DNA of 25,261 bases from Comamonadaceae bacterium (GTDB lineage: Bacteria; Pseudomonadota; Gammaproteobacteria; Burkholderiales; Burkholderiaceae), in contig CANNNH010000007.1 in NCBI GenBank assembly GCA_947505915.1, positions 1 through 25,261 of the forward strand, read 5' to 3'. Shown here piece after piece: positions 16,329-24,538 of this stretch; positions within the stretch are counted from its first letter, which is position 1; each line of letters opens with the position of its first letter. A program made the position numbers and the translations under genes. The notes under the pieces are model-generated. The model saw only the letters and a list, made by a program, of their open reading frames with translations. It was not told the origin of the DNA and ran no database searches.

Positions 16329-16901
16329 ATGAGCCGCTACCCTGCCCCCGAACTGAGCAATCTGCCCGACGACATACGCGCCAAGGTGCTGGAGGTGCAG
16401 GCCAAAGCCGGCTTTGTGCCGAATGTGTTTTTGGCATTGGCGCGCAGGCCGGCCGAGTGGCGGGCTTTTTTTGCGTACCACGACGCGCTGATGCTCAAGG
16501 AAGAAGGCTCGCTGACCAAGGGCGAGCGCGAGATGATCGTCACCACCACCAGCGCGGCCAACCAGTGCCTGTATTGCGTGGTGGCGCACGGCGCCATTTT
16601 GCGCATCTACGAGAAAAAGCCGCTGGTGGCCGACCAGGTGGCCGTTAATTACCGCAAGGCCGACATCAGCCCGCGGCAAAAGGCCATGCTGGACTTTGCC
16701 ATGAAGGTCTGCCTGCGCTCGCATGAGATTGAAGACGCTGACTTTGAGGCGCTCAAAGCCCACGGTTTTGACGACGAGGACGCCTGGGACATTGCGGCCA
16801 TCACGGCGTTTTTCGGGCTGTCCAACCGCATGGCCAGCTTCAGCGGCATGGCGCCCAACCCCGAGTTTTACCTGATGGGCCGCGTGCCCAAAGTCAAATA
16901 A
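16329..16901 (+). CDS. AhpD-like peroxidase-related protein
   Basis: A carboxymuconolactone decarboxylase/AhpD-fold protein of the 'uncharacterised peroxidase-related' group, about 190 residues. The redox motif is QCLYCVVAHG (CxxC with a His four residues later), in the context LTKGEREMIVTTTSAANQ, followed by FFGLSNRMASFSGM. Such proteins may act as thiol-dependent hydroperoxide reductases, but the activity of this subgroup is unproven. I chose ATG 16329 because GGAG lies five bases upstream; an in-frame ATG at 16287 would add 14 residues without a good ribosome-binding site. It follows the HerA-like gene after 76 bp and precedes a glutaredoxin-like gene by 34 bp, so a thiol-redox pair is plausible. 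Confidence 0.87.
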   Translation: MSRYPAPELSNLPDDIRAKVLEVQAKAGFVPNVFLALARRPAEWRAFFAYHDALMLKEEGSLTKGEREMIVTTTSAANQCLYCVVAHGAILRIYEKKPLVADQVAVNYRKADISPRQKAMLDFAMKVCLRSHEIEDADFEALKAHGFDDEDAWDIAAITAFFGLSNRMASFSGMAPNPEFYLMGRVPKVK

Positions 16902-16935
16902 GCCGCAAGCTCTGGTCTTACGCTTAACATCGCTC

Positions 16936-17331
16936 ATGAAAATTTTTATACGCTATTTCTTCAAGACCCTGCGCATCGCGCTGGGCCCGTTCATGCTGCT
17001 CAAGGAGCGCCTGCAACGGCCCGCCGGCATGCTGCGAACGCCCGAGGCGCAGCAAAGCGCAGACGCGCAGTGCCAAAGCCTGGTGCTTTACCACTACAAG
17101 ACCTGCCCGTTTTGCATGAAGGTGCGTCAGGAAATGCGCCGGCTGTCACTGAACATCCGGCATATTGACGCGCAACCCGAAGGCAGTGACCGCGCAGCGC
17201 TGGTTGCCGGCGGCGGCCTGGCCAAAGTGCCGTGCCTCAAGATCACCGATGAAGCCGGAGCCAGTCAGTGGATGTACGACTCGGACAAGATCGTGGCTTA
17301 TTTGCGTGGCCGTTTCATGCATGCGCCTTGA
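16936..17331 (+). CDS. Glutaredoxin-like protein with N-terminal extension
   Basis: A 131-residue thioredoxin-fold protein. The first 25 or so residues (KIFIRYFFKTLRIALGPFML) form a basic, hydrophobic segment that may anchor it to the inner membrane. The glutaredoxin domain follows with active site CPFC at 57-60 in LYHYKTCPFC, the cis-proline KVPC at 97-100 and the C-terminal DSDKIVAYL glutathione-contact region. It should reduce disulfides or handle glutathionylated proteins; the substrate is unknown. Its 3' end overlaps the convergent EamA gene by 17 bp. Confidence 0.87.
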   Translation: MKIFIRYFFKTLRIALGPFMLLKERLQRPAGMLRTPEAQQSADAQCQSLVLYHYKTCPFCMKVRQEMRRLSLNIRHIDAQPEGSDRAALVAGGGLAKVPCLKITDEAGASQWMYDSDKIVAYLRGRFMHAP

Positions 17332-18205
17332 TGGATGCCAGGATGCCGAGAATGAAGAGCGCACAGGCAGCGGCCTGAACCAGGCTTGGCCACTGACCGT
17401 CCCAGGCAAAGGAATACAGCAGCGCAAAAACGGTTTCACTCACGATGAGCTGGCCGCACAGGCTGGCGCTCAGTCGCTGGCTGGCCAGGTTCCACAAAAT
17501 GGTCGCCAGCCAGGCCGAACCAAAACCGGTGCCCAGACACAGCCAGGCAAAAAGACCCAGGTCGGGCTGCGCGGCCAGCTTGGGCAAGTCGGAGCCGGCG
17601 ACCCACCAAAGCAGGAAAGCGTCCAGCCCCGCCGCAATACCCAGCCAGTTAGCCCAATCCGTGGCATTGACTTGCGGGTTGCGCTTGAGCCAGGCGGCGT
17701 TGAGCAGCGCAAACAAAGTCCAGCTCGCCATCGCCGCGCAGGCCAGCGCCACACCGCGGTAAAAATGGCCGCCCTGCCCGGCCGGGCCTGCCTGGGTGGC
17801 GCTCATCATCAGCAGCAGACCCGCCAGCGTCAGCACCAGCCCCGGCAGCAAGCCGCGCCAGCGCAAGGCCACCGGTTTGCCCAGCAACATGACCCACAAA
17901 GGAATGGTGCCGATGATCAGCGTGGGCACCTCCGTGCCCGCGTCCTGGATGGCCAGCACCAGCAGCAAAAAATAAGCCGAAAACCCCAAAATACTCAGGC
18001 CCAGCGCCGCGCCCGCCTGCCGCAGTGTGGGGCGGGGCCGGCGACGCCAGCCCAGGGCCATGACGCAAGCTGCCAGCACACCGTACGCAACAAAGCGGCC
18101 GGCCGTCAGGTCAACCCCTGAATAGTCGCCGAGCATGCGCGGCATGACAAAAATCAGGCCCCACAAAGCGCCGGCGCCCAAGCCGGCCATCACACCCGTC
18201 AGCAT
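17315..18205 (-). CDS. EamA/DMT-family transporter
   Basis: A 296-residue inner-membrane protein of the drug/metabolite transporter superfamily. About ten hydrophobic helices are visible in two homologous halves, beginning with AGLGAGALWGLIFVMPRML and, in the second half, VALACAAMASWTLFALLNA. Family members export metabolites or amino acids, but the substrate cannot be predicted. The gene converges on and overlaps the glutaredoxin-like gene by 17 bp, and diverges from the ETF-QO gene with a 168 bp gap that probably holds both promoters. Confidence 0.85.
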   Translation of the reverse strand: MLTGVMAGLGAGALWGLIFVMPRMLGDYSGVDLTAGRFVAYGVLAACVMALGWRRRPRPTLRQAGAALGLSILGFSAYFLLLVLAIQDAGTEVPTLIIGTIPLWVMLLGKPVALRWRGLLPGLVLTLAGLLLMMSATQAGPAGQGGHFYRGVALACAAMASWTLFALLNAAWLKRNPQVNATDWANWLGIAAGLDAFLLWWVAGSDLPKLAAQPDLGLFAWLCLGTGFGSAWLATILWNLASQRLSASLCGQLIVSETVFALLYSFAWDGQWPSLVQAAACALFILGILASIKAHA

Positions 18206-18373
18206 GCAAGGGCCGGGGTAAAGCCCGACAAATTCAGGCGACAGCCCATGAACGACTCCTGATGGATGACAAAAAACAAGCCCGGCAATGAGTGAAATTG
18301 GGGAGCGCTGGGGGAATAAAATGAGCCGGCTTGACCAGACCGCTCTAATTCAATTATCACGGAAGCTTTCCCC

Positions 18374-20059
18374 ATGAACATGCAAGACATCCTGGCCCAG
18401 TTCGGTCCCCGCGAGGCCATGGACTACGACGTGGTGGTGGTGGGCGGCGGCCCCGGTGGTCTGGCCACGGCGATTCGTCTTAAGCAACTGGCTGGTGAAA
18501 AAGGCAGCGACATCTCGGTGGTGGTGCTGGAAAAAGGCTCTGAGCCGGGCGCGCATATTTTGTCGGGCGCGGTGATGGACCCGCGCGCCATGAACGAGCT
18601 AGTCCCGAACTGGAAAGAACTCGGCGCGCCTTTGAGCCAGCCCGTCAGCGGCGACGACCTGCTGGTGCTCAGCGAAACCGGCAGCACCCGTACACCCGAC
18701 TGGCTGATGCCGCGTAATTTTCACAACGACGGCTGCTATGTGGTGTCTTTGAGCAATGTGACCAAGTGGATGGCGGCGCATGCTGAAAGCCTGGGCGTTG
18801 AAATATTTCCGGGCTTTGCCGCCGCTGAAGTGCTTTACAACGACGATGGGGCAGTCAAGGGCGTGGCCACCGGTAATTTAGGCATAGGCAAGGACGGCGA
18901 GCCGACCGACAGCTTTCAGCTCGGCATGGAACTGCATGCCAAGTACACCGTGTTTGCCGAGGGCGCGCGCGGCCACCTGGGCAAGCAACTGATTGCCAAG
19001 TACCAGCTCAACGCCGGCAAAGACCCGCAGACCTACGCCATCGGCGTCAAGGAGTTGTGGGAAGTGGACCCGGCCAAGGCCCAACCCGGCCTGGTGGTGC
19101 ACACCAGCGGCTGGCCGATAGCCGACGGCAGTTTTGGCGGCGGCTTTTTGTACCACCTCGAGGGCAACAAAGTGACGCTGGGCTTTGTGCTCGGCCTGGA
19201 CTACAAAAACCCCTGGATGAGCCCTTTCGAAGAAATGCAGCGCTGGAAAACCCACCCGGCCATCCGCGCCCACCTTGAAGGCGGCAAGCGCATCGGCTAT
19301 GGCGCGCGCGCCATCAACAACGGCACGCCGCAAGCCCTGCCTAAAACCGTGTTCCCCGGCGGCGCACTCATCGGCTGCGATGCCGGCTACCTGAATGCTG
19401 CACGCATCAAAGGCAGCCATGCCGCTATCAAGAGCGGCATGCTGGCGGCAGACGCCGCTTTTGAAGCACTGCAAGCCGGCCGCGCGCATGACGAGCTCAG
19501 CGCCTACCCGGCCGCCTTTGAAGCCAGCTGGCTCTACAAAGAGCTTGATCAGACGCGCAACTTCAAGCTCTGGTTCAAAAAAGGCCAGTTGATGGGCACG
19601 CTGATGACCGGCATCGAGCAATGGTTTTTGCCCAAGGTCGGCGTGAGCTCGCCACCCTGGACGCTGCACGGCGCCCAAGCCGACCACCAAAGCCTGCTGC
19701 CCGCAGACCAATGCCCGCAGATCCACTACCCCAAGCCCGACGGCAAGCTGAGTTTTGACCGGCTGTCCAGCGTGTTCATCAGCAACACCAACCACGAAGA
19801 AAACCAGCCCGCGCACCTGACGCTCAAAGACGCCGACGTGCCGGTCAGCATCAACCTGGCCACCTACGGCGGACCCGAGAGCCGCTACTGCCCGGCCGGT
19901 GTTTACGAGTACATCAAGAGCCCGGAGGGCAGTGACCGGCTGCAGATCAATGCACAGAACTGCGTACACTGCAAAACCTGTGACATCAAGGACCCGACGC
20001 AAAACATCGTCTGGATCACGCCCGAAGGTGGCGGCGGACCCAATTACAGCGGCATGTGA
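18374..20059 (+). CDS. Electron transfer flavoprotein-ubiquinone oxidoreductase
   Basis: ETF-QO takes electrons from reduced ETF, which collects them from acyl-CoA and related dehydrogenases, and passes them to ubiquinone at the inner membrane. The 561-residue product begins with the FAD-binding VVVGGGPGGLATAIRL (GGGPGG at 24-29), then LEKGSEPGAHILSGAV. The C-terminal 4Fe-4S ligands are C506 (YCPAGVYEY) and C530, C533 and C536 in NCVHCKTCDIKDP. GCDAGYLNAARIKGSHAAIKSG is the typical second FAD/membrane-loop region. All cofactor residues are present. A ribosome-binding site-like GGAAG precedes the ATG. The next gene, denD-like, follows 37 bp later on the same strand. Confidence 0.96.
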   Translation: MNMQDILAQFGPREAMDYDVVVVGGGPGGLATAIRLKQLAGEKGSDISVVVLEKGSEPGAHILSGAVMDPRAMNELVPNWKELGAPLSQPVSGDDLLVLSETGSTRTPDWLMPRNFHNDGCYVVSLSNVTKWMAAHAESLGVEIFPGFAAAEVLYNDDGAVKGVATGNLGIGKDGEPTDSFQLGMELHAKYTVFAEGARGHLGKQLIAKYQLNAGKDPQTYAIGVKELWEVDPAKAQPGLVVHTSGWPIADGSFGGGFLYHLEGNKVTLGFVLGLDYKNPWMSPFEEMQRWKTHPAIRAHLEGGKRIGYGARAINNGTPQALPKTVFPGGALIGCDAGYLNAARIKGSHAAIKSGMLAADAAFEALQAGRAHDELSAYPAAFEASWLYKELDQTRNFKLWFKKGQLMGTLMTGIEQWFLPKVGVSSPPWTLHGAQADHQSLLPADQCPQIHYPKPDGKLSFDRLSSVFISNTNHEENQPAHLTLKDADVPVSINLATYGGPESRYCPAGVYEYIKSPEGSDRLQINAQNCVHCKTCDIKDPTQNIVWITPEGGGGPNYSGM

Positions 20060-20096
20060 ACGACGGAACTCCAGCCACCTCATCCAAGGACACTGA

Positions 20097-21101
20097 ATGA
20101 ATATTGTCATCACCGGCGGTGCCGGATTTCTGGGCGCACGCCTTGCGCGTGCTTTGTTGGCCCGTGGCCAGTTGGCGCTGGCCGGTGCGCCCGCCCAGCC
20201 CATCGCATGCATCACCCTCGTCGACCAGATTGCGCCGCCCGCCGACCTGGCCGCTGACCCCCGCGTGCGGGCGCTGGTGGGCGACCTGAACGCCTTGCTG
20301 GCCGCCGGTGCCACCCAGCCCGTGGTGCGGACTCAAGACCACGTTGTGTTTCACCTGGCTGCGGCCGTCAGCGGTGAATGCGAGGCCGACTTTGACCTGG
20401 GCATGCGCAGCAACTTAGACACCATTCGCGGCTTACTGCAGGCCTGCCGCAACTTAAAAACTGCACCCACCGTGGTGTTTGCATCCTCGCTGGCGGTATT
20501 TGGCAATTCCCCCGAGCAACCCATGCCTGAGGTCATCACCGACACCACGCTGCCCACGCCGCAAAACAGCTACGGTATTCAAAAATTCATTGGCGAGCAG
20601 CTGATGGCCGACTATGGCCGCAAGGGCTTTGTGCGGGCCCGCAATGTGCGCCTGATGACAGTGAGCGTGCGCCCCGGTAAGCCCAATGGCGCCGCTTCCA
20701 GTTTTTTCAGCGGCATGATCCGCGAGCCGCTGGCCGGCGTGCGGGCAGTCTGCCCTGTGCCGCCCGACACCGCGGTGGCCCTGCTCTCGCCGAGCCGCAC
20801 CGTCGCCGGCCTGATCCGCTGTGCTGAAGCCAGCGACGCCGAGTGGGGTGCGCGCACCGCCATCAACTTCCCGGCGCTGACCACGACAGTCGCTGAAATG
20901 GCCAAGGCGCTGGAAAAAGCCGCCGGAGCGCAAGTCGCCAGCCTGATTGACTGGACGCCGGACCCGGTGATCTCCAAAATTGTGTTGAGCTGGCCGGTCC
21001 GCGTGAGCGCCGATCGCGCCAAAGGCCTGGGTCTGCTGCCGGATGCAGATTTCGCCAGCATCATTGACGAATACCTTAGCGAAAACCCGCGCAAAACCTG
21101 A
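20097..21101 (+). CDS. denD: D-erythronate dehydrogenase-like NAD-dependent epimerase/dehydratase
   Basis: A 334-residue short-chain (extended SDR) oxidoreductase. The NAD-binding motif GGAGFLG is at 7-13, the catalytic Ser is near 131 (FASSLAVFG) and the YxxxK pair is Y159/K163. The block HLAAAVSGECEADFDLGMRSNLD closely resembles D-erythronate dehydrogenase DenD, which oxidises D-erythronate to 2-keto-D-erythronate. A DctPQM TRAP transporter follows directly, fitting the known association of denD with sugar-acid import. The kinase and other pathway genes are not in the window, so the exact C4 acid is inferred. AAGGA sits six bases before the ATG. Confidence 0.82.
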   Translation: MNIVITGGAGFLGARLARALLARGQLALAGAPAQPIACITLVDQIAPPADLAADPRVRALVGDLNALLAAGATQPVVRTQDHVVFHLAAAVSGECEADFDLGMRSNLDTIRGLLQACRNLKTAPTVVFASSLAVFGNSPEQPMPEVITDTTLPTPQNSYGIQKFIGEQLMADYGRKGFVRARNVRLMTVSVRPGKPNGAASSFFSGMIREPLAGVRAVCPVPPDTAVALLSPSRTVAGLIRCAEASDAEWGARTAINFPALTTTVAEMAKALEKAAGAQVASLIDWTPDPVISKIVLSWPVRVSADRAKGLGLLPDADFASIIDEYLSENPRKT

Positions 21102-21178
21102 GCTTTTTGGCGCTCATAATCGTGTTTCCCCTGCTGGGCAGATTAACCTTGATTTTTTCAACTATGACCGGAGACTTC

Positions 21179-22150
21179 ATGAAACTCAACAAACTCATCA
21201 TTGGCATGTCACTGGCTATGGGCCTGGTCGCGACAGCCGCCGCCCAGACCACCATGAAGATCAGCATCTCGGTGGCGCAGAACTCGCACCAGGGTGTGGG
21301 CATCGACACCTTCGCCAGAGAAGTTGAAAAGCGCACCGCCGGCCGCTACAAGGTCCAGACTTTTTACAGCGGCTCGCTTGGCGGCGAGCGTGAGTCCATT
21401 GAGGCGGTGCAACTGGGTACCCAGGAACTCACCATGTCGTCCACCGGCCCGGTGCCCAACTTTGTGCCTGAGACCAAGATCCTTGACGTGCCTTTCCTGT
21501 TCCGTGACAAAGCACACGCACGCGCCGTACTCGACGGCCCTATCGGCCAGGAAATGCTTGCCAAGTTTGAACCCAAGGGTTTCAAGGCGCTGGCCTGGGC
21601 TGAAAACGGCATTCGCCACATGACCAACTCCAAGCGCGATGTCAATGCGCCTGAAGACCTCAAAGGCCTGAAGATGCGGACCATGGAAAACCCGGTTCAC
21701 ATTGCCGCCTACAAAGGTTTGGGTATTGTGGCCACCCCCATGGCTTTTCCGGAAGTTTTCACGGCACTGCAGCAGGGCACCGTGGACGGCCAGGAAAACC
21801 CGCTGTCCGTCATCATGGCGGCCAAGTTTGACCAGGTGCAAAAACACCTGAGCCTGACTGGTCACGTTTACTCGCCGGCCATCTTCCTGATGAACAAAGG
21901 CAGCTTTGACAAACTCAGCGCAGCCGACAAAACCGCCTTCCTGGAGTCTGCCCGCGAAGCCGCCAAGGCCAACCGCGCACGGGTTGACGCGGACGATGCC
22001 AATGGCGTGGCCGAACTGCGCGCCAAGGGTATGAAGGTCATTGACAACGTGGACAAAGCCAAGTTTGTGGCGGCACTGGCCCCGGTCAACGCCGGTTTCG
22101 AGAAAGACTTCGGCAAAGCCAATCTGGACCGTATCCGCAACGTCAAGTAA
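21179..22150 (+). CDS. TRAP transporter substrate-binding protein, DctP family
   Basis: This is the periplasmic solute-binding protein of a TRAP transporter, which captures carboxylates for Na+-coupled import. I use ATG 21179, giving 323 residues, because GGAG lies seven bases upstream and a clean signal peptide follows (KLNKLIIGMSLAMGLVATAAA, cleavage near residue 22). The frame is open further upstream but without credible sequence. DctP features include SVAQNSHQGVGIDTFAREVE, LGTQELTMSSTGPVPNF, DLKGLKMRTMENPVH (the carboxylate-binding Arg region) and GTVDGQENPLSVI. The preceding denD-like gene suggests a C4 sugar acid as ligand. Confidence 0.94.
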   Translation: MKLNKLIIGMSLAMGLVATAAAQTTMKISISVAQNSHQGVGIDTFAREVEKRTAGRYKVQTFYSGSLGGERESIEAVQLGTQELTMSSTGPVPNFVPETKILDVPFLFRDKAHARAVLDGPIGQEMLAKFEPKGFKALAWAENGIRHMTNSKRDVNAPEDLKGLKMRTMENPVHIAAYKGLGIVATPMAFPEVFTALQQGTVDGQENPLSVIMAAKFDQVQKHLSLTGHVYSPAIFLMNKGSFDKLSAADKTAFLESAREAAKANRARVDADDANGVAELRAKGMKVIDNVDKAKFVAALAPVNAGFEKDFGKANLDRIRNVK

Positions 22151-22262
22151 AGCCTTCGGCGGGGCTCATCATGGCTCTGCCGTGCCACTGGCCAACTGCC
22201 CGCACGTCTTCGGACCGCGGGCGGTTTCATTTGAAATGACGGATGCAAAGATCGGTGCAAGT

Positions 22263-22757
22263 ATGAAAAAAACTTTTTTGGCGCTTGAACGCCGGACCAC
22301 CGGCTTTTCGATGGTGGTGGCCTGCCTGATGTTGGCCATTGCCTCAGGGCTGGGCATGTTTCAGATCGTCACACGCTTTGTGCTGGAGCAGCCGGCCGAA
22401 TGGACCGAAATCCTGATTCGCCTGAGCCTGATCTGGATGGTGTTCATGGGCATTCCCACAGCCTTCCGTCAAGGCGCCATGGTCAGCGTGGACGTGCTTT
22501 ACCGCTGGAGCCGGCCCGGCATGCGCCGCCTGCTGGACTGGCTGACGTGCCTGGCCGCTTTGACGCTGATCTTTGTGATCATCTGGTGGGGTTGGGACTA
22601 CGCACAGCGCGGCCGCGTGCAAAGCATGGCCGGACTGGAGTCGCTGTCCATGTTCTGGGGTTATGTCGCCATGCCCATAGGCGGTGTTTTCTGCGTGATG
22701 GGCATCGTTGCCAACCTGCTGGACCCGCAGCGTGAAGAACTGGAAACCGCCACATGA
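22263..22757 (+). CDS. TRAP transporter small permease, DctQ family
   Basis: A small inner-membrane subunit of about 164 residues with four predicted helices (MVVACLMLAIASGLGMFQIV, LIWMVFMGIPTAF, LTCLAALTLIFVIIWWGW, GYVAMPIGGVFCVMGIV). The EWTEILIRLSLIWMVFMG block is typical of DctQ. ATG 22263 (KKTFLALERRTT) is preferred; an in-frame ATG at 22236 would add nine residues. Neither has a strong ribosome-binding site. Its stop overlaps the large permease start (ATGA, 22754-22757). Confidence 0.88.
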   Translation: MKKTFLALERRTTGFSMVVACLMLAIASGLGMFQIVTRFVLEQPAEWTEILIRLSLIWMVFMGIPTAFRQGAMVSVDVLYRWSRPGMRRLLDWLTCLAALTLIFVIIWWGWDYAQRGRVQSMAGLESLSMFWGYVAMPIGGVFCVMGIVANLLDPQREELETAT

Positions 22758-24031
22758 GCGCCGTCATGCTCATCACCATGGTCCTGTGCTTTGCACTGAC
22801 CATCTCGGTGGCCGTCTCCATTGGTCTGGCTTCGGTGGTCGGCATCCAGATCAACAACGCCAACATGCTGATCTCCGTCAAGGAGATGTTCAATGCCATC
22901 AACAAGTTTCCGTTGGCGGCTATTCCGTTTTTCATTCTCGCCGGCAACCTGATGGAAACCGGCGGTATCTCGCGCAGGCTGGTCGAGTTTGCCAAGAGCA
23001 TCGTCGGCGGCGTGCAGGGCGGCCTGCCCATGACCTGCGTGCTCACCTGCATGATCTTTGCAGCAGTCTCCGGCTCGTCGGTCGCCACCACTTTTGCGGT
23101 GGGCGCTATTTTGATTCCGGCGCTGATCAAGCACGGTTACCCCACCAGCTACGCAGCGGCCCTGCAAGCGACCAGCGCCGAACTCGGCGTGATCATTCCA
23201 CCGTCCATTCCGATGATTTTGTATGGCGTGAGCGCCGAGGTCTCGATTGGCGAGTTGTTCATCGCCGGCTTTGGCCCGGGCATCTTCATCGGTCTGTCGC
23301 TGATGGCTTTTGTCTGGGCTTATTGCAAGCTCAAGGGCTGGGGCAAAACCGACGGCGAGGGCCGCTTGAGCTTTGGCCGTGCCACCTGGCAAGCCGCCTT
23401 GGCGCTGCTGATGCCCGTCATCATTCTGGGCGGCATTTACGGCGGCATTTTCACGCCGACTGAGGCTGCTGCCGTGGCGGTGTTTTACGCGCTGGTGGTC
23501 GGCATGCTGATCTACCGCGAAATCAACATCGCCAGCCTGATGGTGGTGCTGCGCAAATCGGTGATCTCCAGCGCGGTGATCATGTTCATCATTGCCAACG
23601 CGGGCCTGTTTGCCTTTTTGATCACACGCGCCGGCGTGCCGGACGCCATCGGCCGCTGGCTTGAGGCGGTGCTGCAGTCGCCCATGCTGTTCCTGCTGGG
23701 TGTCAATGCCGCCTTGTTCGTCATCGGCATGTTCATCGAAACCAGCGCCGCCATCATCGTGCTGGCACCGATTCTGGCGCCCGTGGCCATGCACTTCGGC
23801 ATTGACCCGGTGCACTTCGGCATGATCATGGTGGTCAACCTGGCGCTGGGCATGATCACGCCGCCCTTTGGTGTGAATCTGTTCGCCGCCTGCACGGTGG
23901 CCAAGATCTCACTGGACCGCATCATCCCGCACTTGCTTCCCTTTGTGCTGGTGATCCTGGCTTGCCTGATGGTGATCACTTACGTGCCGGCACTGTCGCT
24001 GACACTGCGCGATCTGGTCTACGCCAAATAA
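22754..24031 (+). CDS. TRAP transporter large permease, DctM family
   Basis: The 425-residue main membrane subunit, with about twelve helices, that couples substrate passage to sodium flow. Family features include FPLAAIPFFILAGNLMETGG, CMIFAAVSGSSVATTFAVG, ELGVIIPPSIPMILYGVSAEVSIG, LGGIYGGIFTPTEAAAVAV and the C-terminal LGMITPPFGVNLFAACTVA. It overlaps the dctQ gene by 4 bp, which ties expression of the two membrane subunits. With the upstream dctP and denD-like genes it completes an import-and-oxidation unit. Confidence 0.95.
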   Translation: MSAVMLITMVLCFALTISVAVSIGLASVVGIQINNANMLISVKEMFNAINKFPLAAIPFFILAGNLMETGGISRRLVEFAKSIVGGVQGGLPMTCVLTCMIFAAVSGSSVATTFAVGAILIPALIKHGYPTSYAAALQATSAELGVIIPPSIPMILYGVSAEVSIGELFIAGFGPGIFIGLSLMAFVWAYCKLKGWGKTDGEGRLSFGRATWQAALALLMPVIILGGIYGGIFTPTEAAAVAVFYALVVGMLIYREINIASLMVVLRKSVISSAVIMFIIANAGLFAFLITRAGVPDAIGRWLEAVLQSPMLFLLGVNAALFVIGMFIETSAAIIVLAPILAPVAMHFGIDPVHFGMIMVVNLALGMITPPFGVNLFAACTVAKISLDRIIPHLLPFVLVILACLMVITYVPALSLTLRDLVYAK

Positions 24032-24062
24032 AGCGGCCCAAGCCAGCTGGCTACAATTTCAG

Positions 24063-24086
24063 GGGCTGGCAGGAAACTGCCAGCCC
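24063..24086 (+). other. Perfect 10-bp hairpin with GAAA tetraloop between dctM and gcvH
   Basis: GGGCTGGCAG (24063-24072), GAAA loop, CTGCCAGCCC (24077-24086). The stem is perfect and the loop is a stabilising GNRA type. No T-tract follows, so it is not a standard terminator; it could pause or protect RNA, end the TRAP transcript with Rho, or structure the gcvH leader. The downstream leader does not look like a glycine riboswitch. Confidence 0.55.
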
Positions 24087-24140
24087 ACCGCTTGCTTATC
24101 CCGCTACTGAACGCCCTGCTTTTTTGACGGAAAGAAACCC

Positions 24141-24503
24141 ATGACCAAGTACACCGAAGACCACGTCTGGGTCGAGGTTGACGATGATCACGCCCGCATC
24201 GGCATCACCGTCCACGCGCAAGAAGCGCTGGGCGATATCGTCTTTGTGGATCTGCCGGCCATCGGCAAGGCGATTACCCAAAAAGAAACCGCCGGCGTGG
24301 TCGAATCTGTCAAAGCCGCCGCCGACGTCTACATGCCGGTCAGCGGCGAAGTGACAGAAGTCAACGAAGCACTGCGCGAGGACCCTTCACTCGCCAACAC
24401 CGACCCGCAAGGCGCAGGCTGGTTCTTCAAGGTCAAACTGAGTGACACTGCGCAGCTCGACGGACTGATGGACGACAGCGCTTACGCCGCATTCTCCAGC
24501 TGA
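24141..24503 (+). CDS. gcvH: Glycine cleavage system H protein
   Basis: The lipoyl carrier of the glycine cleavage complex, shuttling the methylamine group between the P, T and L proteins. The 120-residue product has the complete lipoylation context ETAGVVESVKAAADVYMPVSGEV with the acceptor Lys58, preceded by GITVHAQEALGDIVFVDLP. It stands alone here: no gcvT or gcvP is adjacent. The wording of the C-terminal half (DPSLANTDPQGAGWFFKVKLSD and LMDDSAYAAF) resembles alphaproteobacterial H proteins more than the common Burkholderiales form, from memory. It may be a second copy. Confidence 0.93.
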   Translation: MTKYTEDHVWVEVDDDHARIGITVHAQEALGDIVFVDLPAIGKAITQKETAGVVESVKAAADVYMPVSGEVTEVNEALREDPSLANTDPQGAGWFFKVKLSDTAQLDGLMDDSAYAAFSS

Positions 24504-24538
24504 CACTTGCGCCAAATCTATTCACAACCCAAGCCACC

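Noticed and set aside
18331..18360. TTGACC and TATCAC with 18 bp spacing as an ETF-QO promoter.
   Set aside because: The implied start site would fall at or after the ribosome-binding site, leaving almost no leader.
18878..20314. 478-codon open frame on the minus strand.
   Set aside because: Antisense shadow of the ETF-QO and denD genes, a common artefact of GC-rich coding DNA.
22661..23815. 384-codon minus-strand frame rich in His, Asp and Gln.
   Set aside because: Antisense to the TRAP large permease; low-complexity composition, no recognisable domain.
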